DNA of 64,000 bases from Peronospora farinosa (Eukaryota; Oomycota; Peronosporomycetes; Peronosporales; Peronosporaceae), in contig CANTFK010000692.1 of assembly GCA_947646735.1 (NCBI GenBank), positions 1 through 64,000 on the forward strand, written 5' to 3'. A program made the translations under genes and the position numbers. This document shows positions 32,415 through 42,756 of the stretch, piece after piece (position 1 is the first letter of the stretch; each line of letters starts with the position of its first letter). The notes under the pieces were generated by a model. The model was given only the letters and a program-made list of their open reading frames with translations. It did no database searches and was not told where the DNA came from.

Positions 32415-34271
32415 GAATACAAGGCGAAAGGATGGCAGCTGGATCAGCTGGAAAGGTGTTTTCATTGGAAGGCGCTTAAAGATCTGTTGTCAAGCGATCC
32501 CGTTCTAAAGATTTTGAAACCGAAGTTAATTGGATCGCTGCGAGGACCAATTTCAGCTCCCATTCCGACAACGAACCAGTTGGAAGCGATCCGTCGGCTT
32601 ATGGAGTTGCTCCAGAACGCTGGATTCACCGCTGGAGCTTTTGACACACAGGTGCTGTTGGAATGCGATCATGATCGGGTGATCCAAGCAGGGCGATCTC
32701 TTTTTTCGAAGCTAGTTCCTCTCACTGAAGAGCGCGATCCGGTGGATCAGACGATACAGCCGATTGCAGATATACCAAAAGGGTATCATACTGGATCGTC
32801 GCAGTATATATCAGCGGAATCAGAAGGGGAGTCGGACGACTCGATTATTATGCAGCGAATTTCACTTGGACCGGCTGGTGCAGCGCATATTCGCGAGCGA
32901 CTGGCACCGATTAAGGCCAGAGAACAATCGACGACGGCACTCACAGCTGAAGACATGAATGTGAATGGATCAGGTCAATTGCAATCTTATTTTGAAGCTG
33001 CCATGAGAAAGTACGAGCAGGATCAAGCTCGCATGACCGCCAGTCGATCCGCGATCCCCACAAACACCCCAAAAGTTTGCGTTTCGGATGTGGATATGGA
33101 ATCGGCCGGATCGCGTCAATCTCGATCCAATAATTACGATCCAGACGATTTGGGTCTGGAGGATCTAAGACGGCCACAAGTCGCAAGTGCAGGCGCTGTA
33201 CCTAATGGTGGACTTGTCACGCAGCGGATTCGAATGTCTGCGATCGCAGATCTAAAAGAATTTACAGGACGAGACAAGGATGAAGATCGAGCGAGAAGTT
33301 GGGTCAACAAGGCCAAGTCGGCGTTTTTACGCGACCAAGCCCCGGATGATGAAAAATGTCTAGTATTTGGTGATTTACTTACGGGGCCGGCACGAAATTG
33401 GTATAGCCAGTTAAGTCGATCCACTCGGAACTCATGGAAGTCGTTGTTGGAAACCTTCATGATCCAGTATTGTGGATATGGTATGTCGGTCGGGAGACAA
33501 TACTATCATGCGAAGAAGCGATCCGATGAAACGCCATTGGAATATTTGTATCGACTGAATGTGGCCGCGATCCGAGCAAAAATTCCCATTCGGGAGGGAT
33601 CGCCCTCAATTCGCCGAGAGCATGTGGAACATTTTATTGGTACACTTGACGATCGCGATCTGGCTAAGCAGTTGACGTTGCTACGCCTTGGAGACGCCGA
33701 TGATATGGAAGAAACTCTGCGAACATATCAACGCATGGAGGAAAGACAGTATCCGAGTGCAATGGGGTCGAGCAAATTTCGTCAGCGATCTGCGTCGGCA
33801 TCCACTCCGGCACCCTCGAAACCAACTCGTGCTGTGAGAGCGATTCGTCTGGAAGGCAGTAGCAGTGAGTCAGACTCGGATATTAGTGGATCAGACGCCG
33901 AAACAGATCGACGCAACTTATGTGTGGCCACAGTACCAGATCGCGTGAAGAAATATAGTGATCAACGCGCGGGATCAGACCATTTGGATCAAGATCGCGG
34001 TCCAGATCGCGTGGTGAATCAGAAGGCTTGTACCCATTGTGGGTCGAAGAAACACGATGATCGTGGATGCTGGAAGAGACTAACGTGTCAGAAGTGTGGT
34101 CGTAAGGGACATCCGTCGGACAAGTGTTTTTACACCTGTGCTGCTTGCGGAGATATCCATGAGCATGGAAAATGTCGAATGGAAGAATTCTACAACATGA
34201 TACGCAAGTGGTATGTCCCAACCAAGCATGCTGGAATGCTTCCGCCGAAGGCTGAAGAAATGTTAAACTAG
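32415..34271 (+). CDS. Element A gag
   Basis: Open from after the TAG at 32412-32414 to TAG at 34269-34271; the first in-frame ATG is only at 32601, although the sequence before it reads as protein (GWQLDQLERCFHWKALKDLL). Gag core: IADLKEFTGRDKDEDRARSW, LLTGPARNWYSQLSRSTRNS, FMIQYCGYGMS. Then come a Ser/Asp-rich linker and three Cys-rich knuckles (CTHCGSKKHDDRGC, CQKCGRKGHPSDKC, CAACGDIHEHGKC). Copy B (59562-57706) is intact too. The start mechanism is uncertain. Confidence 0.85.
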   Translation, partial: EYKAKGWQLDQLERCFHWKALKDLLSSDPVLKILKPKLIGSLRGPISAPIPTTNQLEAIRRLMELLQNAGFTAGAFDTQVLLECDHDRVIQAGRSLFSKLVPLTEERDPVDQTIQPIADIPKGYHTGSSQYISAESEGESDDSIIMQRISLGPAGAAHIRERLAPIKAREQSTTALTAEDMNVNGSGQLQSYFEAAMRKYEQDQARMTASRSAIPTNTPKVCVSDVDMESAGSRQSRSNNYDPDDLGLEDLRRPQVASAGAVPNGGLVTQRIRMSAIADLKEFTGRDKDEDRARSWVNKAKSAFLRDQAPDDEKCLVFGDLLTGPARNWYSQLSRSTRNSWKSLLETFMIQYCGYGMSVGRQYYHAKKRSDETPLEYLYRLNVAAIRAKIPIREGSPSIRREHVEHFIGTLDDRDLAKQLTLLRLGDADDMEETLRTYQRMEERQYPSAMGSSKFRQRSASASTPAPSKPTRAVRAIRLEGSSSESDSDISGSDAETDRRNLCVATVPDRVKKYSDQRAGSDHLDQDRGPDRVVNQKACTHCGSKKHDDRGCWKRLTCQKCGRKGHPSDKCFYTCAACGDIHEHGKCRMEEFYNMIRKWYVPTKHAGMLPPKAEEMLN

Positions 34272-35953
34272 GACGCTCGCCAGGTTGGAATCTGGTACGA
34301 GCCGAGCGTTCTAGGCTCTGCATTTATGCATTTGTGGAAAGAAGATCGACAGATCAGGGCGTTAACACTCAGATCGACCCGAATAATACATGTGAAGATT
34401 CAAAATGTCTGCGTTCAATATCAAGCGTCGTAAGAGTTGATGAATATGCCCGATCGCCTGCGAAAATGGAGCTCGACTTAGCACCAGGTGAATCACGGGG
34501 ATATTGGAAATACCACACCCCAGGAAAATGGTTCAAGCAAGCCAAGGCAACGGGCAAAATCAACAATGAAAAGGCGATTATGTTGTTTGATTCTGGAGCC
34601 GAAGTCTCAATCGTCGACACCACCTTTGCTCGTAAGGTAGGATGTGTCATTGACGAGAGTCAGAGGCAAGAATGTGTTGGGATTGGTGAGAACACATACA
34701 TGGCAGACGGTCGTACAAGAATCAAGATCACGCTGAATGGATCGCTAGTCTATTATTTTGATGCTTGGGTAGGAGATCAAGTAGGTCAAGACGCGATCCT
34801 AGGAATGGATTTCATGGTCCCAGCTGGAATACGCCTGGATTTAGCAGATGGAACACTTTGTTTGCCTGATGAGGTCAGGATACTTCTGAATGGACGAAGA
34901 CCCCCTTACCGGGCGACCATACAAGCGATCACAATTCCAGATCAATATGTGGTGATTACCGTGGGCAAATCGACCGAAGTGAAGATCGGAGTTAGTCCCC
35001 CTAAAGCCAAGATCTGGGTGAGGCGCGATCCGAAGTGGGTACCTACAGTAACTACGGGACCAGGCCAGATCATGTACTTACAACTGACTAATATCGGCGA
35101 TCAAGAAGTGACTTTAAGTCATGGATCACCATTAGGTTGGTGGATGGTCGCTGATATGATACCTCGGTCCCCAGGACATGTCTCGGTGGGATCGCGTCGG
35201 TATAACGAATGGCAGACATTAGCGTTCGAAGCGACAACGGATCGAGAAGAAGAACCACCGGAAGAATACACCGGACCGCTAGTGGATCATCCTTCGTACC
35301 CTACGCCGAAGAGGATCTTAACACGCTCAAAAAAGGAAGCAGAAGAAAGGACTACGGAAACGATGAAACCCACGACGCAATCCAATGATGAATGCGATGC
35401 GATAATAAGAGAAATCGGTGGAAACAATGTAGAAGATCGGGTGATCGAAGATGAAAGCGAGCAAGTAGCGCAATCTCCATGGGTAATCAATGCGATCAGA
35501 GGGATGTCAAATGTCGATCACGTGAAAGGGCCGTGGGGTGAAGATAATCACACTCACAATAACTATACACCGAAATGTATGGAGCGCGATCCGACAATTA
35601 ATGACCGCGATCTGGCTGATCTGGCAATCAATGACCGCGATCTGGCTGATCTGGCAATCAATGACCGCGATCTGGTCGATCCGGTAGTTAATGACCGCGA
35701 TCTGGCTGATCTGGCAATCAATGACCGCGATCTGGTCGATCCGGCAATCAATGACCGCGATCTGGCCGATCTGGAGCAAGCTAGTGATACTACTATCAAC
35801 GACGAATGTATTCTAGCTGGAGGAAGTGTAAAGATGAAGCCTGAAGACTCGATGTATTGTCACGAGAGTGGTGAATCGTATGCCGAAGATGTGGATCAAC
35901 ATATGGCTGTCTTGCCTGAGATTGTGTCATTTACCGAAGAAGTATACGATTGA
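34272..35953 (+). CDS. Element A protease ORF with decapeptide repeats
   Basis: Open in the -1 frame relative to gag, overlapping its stop; there is no ATG near the start, so expression probably needs frameshifting or suppression. The retropepsin site is LFDSGAEVSIVD (about 34585), with AILGMDFMVPAG as the second conserved strand. A C-terminal linker holds six copies of a 30-nt unit encoding NDRDLADLAI (35594-35775); copy B has four. It ends FTEEVYD-stop, while RT continues in another frame over the same bases. Confidence 0.8.
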
Positions 35954-38900
35954 TGATATCCAAGTAGGCGATCCGGGAGTCCTTCTAACCAAGGACCAAG
36001 AAGGTCTACGGCAATTGATTTGGGCGAACCGACACTTACTCATTGGCAAAGGAAATGCGCTTCCTCCTGCAGCTCGAGGAGCAGTATGTGATATCGATGT
36101 TGGTGGAGCACACCCGATCGCACAACGAGTACGACCGGTCGCTCCCAAATTTCGCGAGAAGTTAGCTGACCTAATCAAAGGATTACTATCAGCCAGGATT
36201 ATCCAGCCGTCGACATCACCATGGGCTTCGCCGATTGTGGTAATTATAAAAAGAATGGTGTCGACATCCGGTTATGTATTGACTATCGGCGGGTGAATCA
36301 ACTCACGAGATTGATGGTGTATCCTATGCCGCTGATTAGCGAGTTATTGCAAGATATGGATAAGGCTATGTGGTATTGTTCGTTGGATATGGCCAGTGGA
36401 TTTTGGGTCGTGGAAATGACCGAGCGAGCGAGGATGATTTCTGCGTTTATCACGCCGTCAGGCCTGTTCGAGTGGTTACGAATGCCGTTTGGGCTAAAAA
36501 ACGCTCCGCAGATTTACCAACGCCTAATTGATAATGCACTGTATGGATACCTCAAATCGGTACGGATCCAAATGCAATTACCACAGGATCACTCGACTCC
36601 ACTGATACGTTAACGGAATCGCCAAAGCTGGTGGATGTATTCACTGAAGGCGAACCGGATACTAGCCAGAAGCCATCCGTGCTTGGCCGAAGGTCATATA
36701 TTGATGACATATTGATTCCAGCAACCTCGTGGGCCTCCTTATATGATAAGGTAAAGCGATTGCTAGAAGTATGCAATGAATGGAATTTGTCGATCAGTCT
36801 CGCTAAAAGTTTCTGGGGACGACGTAAGGTGGACTACCTGGGTCATCAAGTCTTACTTGCAGGAATTGAAGCTCATCCAAAGGATTTGGGATCGCTAGTG
36901 AACATTCCGTTCCCAAAAACGTTGCGATCGATGCAATCGTTTCTGGGAAGCTTGAATTACTATAGTCGATTTGTCGAAGACTTTGCGATTTATGCGTCAG
37001 TGCTATATGAATTAAGGGAAGCAGATTTCCATGAAATCCGCTGTTCTGATAAGATGAATGCATTGGATTCGACTGTCGCAACCAGGAATGATTCAGATCA
37101 AAAGTTCGATATTGGAGACGATCCAGATCCAGAAGGACGGACTCGATGGGAAAAAGCGATGATCGCATTTACCATGTTGAAAGCCAAGATCGCTAATACC
37201 CCGATCCTCAGACACTTCGATCCAGATCGGCCTCCGGTAATTGTCGTATATGCGAGTAAATGGGCAGTTTCAGCAGCTTTGTTGCAGGAGTATGATGGCA
37301 CATATTGGCCAGTTACGTTTACAAGCAGAACGCTGAAGCCTAATGAGATCAATTATGGAATGGTCGAGAAGGAGATACTAGCATTACTTCGGATTTTGGA
37401 TATATGTTATTGCATGCTAGTCTCGCGAGAGATTAAAGTTCTTACGCGTTTCTCGACGATGGCCTGGTTGGTGCAATCCTCCGGTCTCAATGGCAGGCTA
37501 GGTAGGTGGGCCGCATTATTATCGACCTGGACTTTGGAGATCAAGAAATGTGAAAAGGGCGAAGATGAAATACTTGGTGCCCTGGTTGCAAGTGTAACTC
37601 CCCGTGAAGAAGTCGATGAAGTGTTGATCGCGATCGCTCCCCGGAAACAGCCAAGGCAAACTCTAAGTATGCCACCGCCTACGGTGGAAGAAGATGAAAG
37701 TCTCTTGGTCGTAAGTTTCGATGTATCGGCACGAACCAAGCGAAAGGGTGGATCATACAGTGCGATAATATGGAAACTTCCGGAGTGGACTATTGTGGCT
37801 GCTGCATCGGAATATGCAACGGACTTAACAGTGAACGAAGCCGAATATCGGGGTTTACTATTAGGCTTTGATCTGTTGGAGAATCAAACTAGGGGACGCG
37901 TTATTATTTGTGGCGACTCCAACCTAGTGATTCGACAGATGCGGGGTGAAATCGATTGCAAGGCTCCTGGACTGCAGTTGTTGCGACAGAAAGCAATGGA
38001 GAAGCTTCGATCATGGTCGATCCATGAGTTCTTACACATGAAACGCGACTGGAACCAAAGTGCAGATCGACTGGCGAGTACTGCTTTACAGAAGGAACAA
38101 GGTGTGGTCATCACTTCGGAAGGAGATCGCCAAGATCTCATTACTCTTAAAAGACTGGATGAGTTGTTGAAGCCGAAACAGACCGAATCGGTGGTTAAAG
38201 TGGCTGCGATTACCAGAGCAACCCGGAGAAGACGTCAACCACCCGAGATCTTGCAAGAAGAATTTGTGCAGCAAATGCGAAGTGAACGATACGACAAGCT
38301 CAAGATGAGGAATGTTGGATCGCTAACCTAAAGATTTTTCTGATTGGTGATATAACGAATCTCAGTATGGAAGAAGCGAAGTCATGCGCCAAGATTGCAA
38401 GTGATTATGAGGTGGATGAAAGCGATCTTCTATTTTTTTGCCCGGGAGCTGTGAAAAATTCGGAAGATCGCGATGGAATTGCTCGTTTGGTGGTGCCAGA
38501 AATTCTTCAGCAAGATTTTCTACATCACTACCATGCCAGTTTAGAAGGAGGGCACCAGGCATAATCGGTAGGACGTATCAACGGATCCGATCTCGTTTTC
38601 ATTGGAGAGGCTTGTATCGCAGTGTACAACGATATGTGAGCGAATGCACTGATTGCGAGACTGGAAAAGGACATCCGGTTATTAATGGAGAGTCTCCGGG
38701 AAATTTACAAGCTACGTATCCGTTCCAGATTATTGCCATGGATCATATTCCATCGCTGCCTAGATCTTTCAAAGGCAACACTGAAATATTGGTCTGGGTC
38801 GATCTATTTTCGGGCTATGTGGTTGCCAAGGCGAGCAAATCTAGAACAGCTCAAAAGATCGCCGAGAATTACGAGGAGTGTGTCTTTCGACGATTCGGTG

Positions 38901-39909
38901 CGAGTGAAGCGATACGGCACGATCGGGAACCTGGATTTATGTCGGATTTTTTTCGTGCGTTCAATCGACTTATTGGGCAAAAGCAAAGGGCAACGATGGC
39001 ATATCGCCCTCAAGCGAATGGGACTGCGGAACGTATGGTGCAAACTCTGACTCGTGCATTAAAGATGTATGTCTCTGACGTTAATCATCAAGACTGGGAT
39101 GAGTATGCCGAACGTCTAACTTTCGCAATCAATACCGCTTAAGATCGGGTGCGCGGCGAAACGCCATTTTTCTTGATTCATGGTTGAGACCCGAGATCTA
39201 CGTTGGAAGCTACATTACCATTAGGGAGTACTAGGCGTCGGGATCGCGAACCTCGCAGATGGCGATATCATGTGCAACAACACTATCAGCGAGCCCGAGA
39301 TGTAGTCAACGAGAGACTTAAAATGGCTATCCAGACTCGAGCGTATCAGCATAATGAAGATTTACAACCTCACGAGATCAAGCCTGGTACCCAAGTTTGG
39401 TTATACCTAGATCGAGTGAAGGAAGGATTTGCTCGAAAATTAGCACATATGTGGCATGGACCTTTTCGAGTGAGTGAAGTGTGTGGTGATCACGCTGTTC
39501 GCCTGGAGATCGCTGGCACGCCGTATCGATTATTCCTGATCGTGCATATATCCAAGCTGAAATGTGTAAAAGTATTCCCCGACCGCCCGAAGCAGCTGTT
39601 GACGGTGGAAGAAGAAGATCTTTTTGATATGACGAGGCACTTCTGCCGGAAGATAGCTGGGAGCGGCAACTGGGAGATAACGAGTTCGAAGTGGAGAAGA
39701 TTGCGGGTATGCGATCCGGCAGAAAAACTCGTTTTGGACGGGTGCATCGTCAATTTAAGGTTTACTGGAAGGGTTATACCGATCCATCGTGGGTTGATGA
39801 AGCGGATCTAAATTGTGGGGCATTGTTGCAGGATTTGAGCGCGAACAAGTTCGCCGTAATCGTTTCGAAGTTATGCAGTCTCATGAAGAGGAGAAGGCTG
39901 AAGATTTGT
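35868..39909 (+). pseudogene. Element A pol: RT, two RNase H domains, integrase, chromodomain
   Basis: RT motifs: IRLCIDYRRVNQ, YCSLDMASGFW, FGLKNAPQIYQRL, YIDDILI. The RT-linked RNase H reads VVYASKWAVSAALLQ, missing the first Asp. A second, archaeal-like RNase H (about 37700-38100) has SFDVSA, NEAEYRG, GDSNLV and QSADRLA, that is D-E-D-D complete. The integrase has a CTDC finger end, AMDHIP, RHDREPGF and NGTAERMVQ (D,D,E). The C-terminus is chromodomain-like (FKVYWKGYTDPSWVDEADL). One-base breaks relative to copy B lie near 36250, 36553 and 38290, with others at 39630 and 39832. TAA at 39140 and a frame break near 38563 are shared with B; TGA at 39184 is unique to A. Confidence 0.88.
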
Positions 39910-39925
39910 GAATTGGTTATTTCGC

Positions 39926-41380
39926 TTACGGAGAGTGGAAATGTCTGTACAAGATGGTTGTATAGCTGGGGGAACTAGGATATATGTGAATTTGAGTGTC
40001 GATCGAAAGTCTGAAAGACCAGATCGCGGCTGTAAAGGCCCAAAAAACAAGAAGACAATTGCAAGAACGACCAAAAGAATGAAACGAAAACAGTGAAATT
40101 GTATTGAATGCTGAGGAGATGAAATCAGATCGCGCTGAAGTACCAGATTGTGCCGGAGTACCAGATCGCGCCAAAGTATTAGACTGTGCCGAAATACCGG
40201 ATTGCGCCGGAATTTCAGATCGCGCCGAAGCCCCAGATCGCGCCGGAGTACCAGATCGCGCCGGAGTACCAGATCGCGCCGGAGTACCAGATCGCGCCGG
40301 AGTACCAGATCGCGCCGGAGTACCAGATCGCGCCGGAGTACCAGATCGCGCTGGAATGCCAGATCCTTCCGAGGTCGCAGATTGAGCAGAAGTACCGGAA
40401 GCGCTGCGGGGACGTTTACAGGGAACGTCCAGAGTCGGTGAAGATGACGCAAGTTTGCGATTGGGGGACGAAGGATTGGAAAGCGCGAGAAGGCTAGTCG
40501 GAGAAGGAAGTAAGCCCGTAGCCAATTCTGCCAGATGCGAACGAAGTAAATCTCGATCCTGGATGGCCAGATCGCGCTCTGCCTCTCGATCTGCAACTTC
40601 GGTACGAAGTCGATCCAAAGCTGCGTCGTTCCGAATACTCGTACTCAGGAGGCGATCATGATCAAGCTTGAGTGCGCTCAGTGTCTCTTGCAGTTGTTTC
40701 GCGGCTTGCTGGGCCTGAAAACGAGCTTTCTTGTACTTGGATGCCCTGCTTTTCATGCGTCGAATTTCAGCGGCCAAAGCACTGTCTGCCGTATTACGCT
40801 GTGCGAGGATGGAGTCCACTTGCTGTTGGAGAGACGCGATCTGCTGCTGGAATTTTCCTTCCAGAGTTCGCTGAAGATTGGCCGCCTCACGGCGGAATTT
40901 ATCCTGCAGGCGATATTTCTCTGCATTGGCTCGAAACAAGGCATTCTTCAGATCGGCGATCTCCTGAGACTGATCCGTTAGCTGGTTCAGTTCTTCGTCG
41001 AGACCTTCGGCCATGTGGAGAGCGGCGTCAAGTTGTTGACGCAACTCTTCATCTCGACGCAAGACGAATGTGCACAGTCGAGGCACCAACTCGTGATACG
41101 AGTTGAGTTCCGTCTCCAGCTGATTTCCACGAAATTCCTGCTCCTGCAAGGCATTTTCCATGGAGTGATAGCTTTCCACGATGGTATCCTGGGCTTCCAG
41201 GCGGTCATACAATGAAGAAACCAACGAGATTGCGTTTTGACGATCCGTAACGGGAGGAAGGATTATCCGGGTAGACGGGAGCAGGATACGCGATCCGGTA
41301 GAGGAATTCATCGTTGGATCGCGAGTGATGAGCACACCAGTTTGGGGGTGGCGATCGTTTTCGGGTGTAGATCTGGCCAT
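39926..41380 (-). CDS. Element A antisense ORF: coiled-coil protein with SGTPAR repeats
   Basis: 484 aa on the strand opposite to gag-pol, filling the space between the chromodomain and the 3' LTR; it ends 16 bp from the end of pol, tail to tail. Start ATG at 41380 (MARSTPENDRHPQTG). Residues about 55-290 form a long heptad-rich coiled coil (LEAQDTIVESYHSMENALQE, RDEELRQQLDAALHMAEGLD). A Pro/Ser region with CKRPR follows, then hexapeptide repeats (SGTPAR and variants), then a hydrophobic C-terminus (CNCLLVFWAFTAAIW) that could be a membrane segment. Copy B keeps the whole frame, and differs by exactly four hexapeptides. Function unknown; position and orientation recall antisense genes of plant Tat elements. 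Confidence 0.7.
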   Translation of the reverse strand: MARSTPENDRHPQTGVLITRDPTMNSSTGSRILLPSTRIILPPVTDRQNAISLVSSLYDRLEAQDTIVESYHSMENALQEQEFRGNQLETELNSYHELVPRLCTFVLRRDEELRQQLDAALHMAEGLDEELNQLTDQSQEIADLKNALFRANAEKYRLQDKFRREAANLQRTLEGKFQQQIASLQQQVDSILAQRNTADSALAAEIRRMKSRASKYKKARFQAQQAAKQLQETLSALKLDHDRLLSTSIRNDAALDRLRTEVADREAERDLAIQDRDLLRSHLAELATGLLPSPTSLLALSNPSSPNRKLASSSPTLDVPCKRPRSASGTSAQSATSEGSGIPARSGTPARSGTPARSGTPARSGTPARSGTPARSGTPARSGASARSEIPAQSGISAQSNTLARSGTPAQSGTSARSDFISSAFNTISLFSFHSFGRSCNCLLVFWAFTAAIWSFRLSIDTQIHIYPSSPSYTTILYRHFHSP

Positions 41381-41455
41381 ATGACGAGAAGAGTAAAGCG
41401 AGACAGTGCACAGTTAGGCCAACACTGTATGTGGGCTATCGGTTCAGGGGACGAT

Positions 41456-42756
41456 TGTGGCGAAGTGAAGGAGTGAATTTCGCAAAGTGTGATCGCATAT
41501 TTTCGGTTAAGTCCGAAATGGCCAATATTAATGAGTCGCGATCTCGTGGCCAATATTGATGAGTCGCGATCTCGTGGCCAATATTGATGAGTCGCGATCT
41601 CGCAAAAAGGTTTCAAGACGATGTCAAATAGGATGGAAAACAGTGAATGGTGTAGTTTGCACTTCTATGTGGGGTCAAATATGGCCTAGGAACTACGCTA
41701 TTGCGATCTCCAGTATTTCCGATGGCGACCCGCGTGAACGCGGTCGCTAAGGAGGAAGATGGGTACATCCAAGCATGTGGAGGACGGTCTGGTGTGGATC
41801 ACGTCGCTATGGAGGACTGAATTGGTGGATATGACATGTCACATAGATGAACTATCTCACATGACCTGAGAAACGGTGAAGAGGACAAGTTGTGATCCGG
41901 CGGATCGCGATCCGATGCTAATAATTAGTATCGCGATCCGATATTAATTATTAGTACCGCGATCCGATATTAATTATTAGTATCGCGATCCGATATTAAT
42001 TATTAGTATCGCGATCCGATATTAATTATTAGTATCGCGATCTGGTACTAAAATGGTACTATATCCGAGCGAGGTAGCGATCCAGATCGCGACTATATTG
42101 GAGTGGACCACATTACAAGATCTGATTTTTCCGAAAGGGCGATACGTGGCAACCGATCCTGAGCTACAGATAGTCAAGATCATAGGTTTTGGTATTTGAT
42201 TGGTTAACATTAACAGAGTTCAATTTGCTTCTAAGTACACGTGTCGACTTCTCTTCCGGGATGGATTCTTTGGCCTCCCGACGTCTCAAGGAAGTCTACC
42301 TACTACGCAAGTCATATCCCTGGATTGTTTGGCCAGGAATTACAAGAACTCTCAAAACAAAACAACTCAAGCTGCGATTGGACGCAGAGGACTAAGAAGT
42401 CCAGATACAAGATCGCGAGACGGCTCAAGTGGTCAGGAGGCAAGCGGATCAAGTATCTACATTTTGGACAAGGCGATCTCAAGGGAGATCAGGGCGACTC
42501 AAATAGAGCACCCCAAGAACAACTGCGATCGTGTGAGGAATTCCACTCGATCGCCCCCCCACCTATCCCTAACACAATCAAGTTCAACATCGACTCAAGT
42601 CTACCGAGAAGAGAGCAACCCGCCCTACCGACGGGTACACAAGGTGAGGAAGGCTATACACACGGAATCGGGGTACCCCCTCCGTTAGTCGGTCGTCCGG
42701 GCGCCAGTGGAGAGTTGGGATCGCATCAGCAATTTTGCGAATCCCACTCCACCACA
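41456..42756 (+). repeat. Element A 3' LTR
   Basis: 1301 bp. Compared with the 5' LTR it has an additional copy of a GATGAGTCGCGATCTCG unit near 41545-41605 and fewer 26-bp AT/CG units (about 41905-42045). It is preceded by a purine-rich CAGGGGACGA, a candidate polypurine tract. Confidence 0.93.

Larger units (their letters stand above)
30660..42756 (+). mobile_element. Ty3/gypsy element A (dual RNase H, antisense ORF)
   Basis: 12.1 kb, plus orientation, TG...CA LTRs of 1322 and 1301 bp. The flanking 4-bp target copies are TCTC (30656-30659) and TCCC (42757-42760), one base apart. Order: LTR, primer site, leader ORF(s), gag, protease, RT, RNase H, second RNase H, integrase, chromodomain, antisense ORF, LTR. 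A is a near-identical sister of B at 49231-61317. Confidence 0.93.

Noticed and set aside
40104..40385. Plus-strand repetitive ORF (PDRAGV repeats)
   Set aside because: Mirror of the SGTPAR repeat in the antisense gene; the antisense frame is longer and includes the coiled coil.
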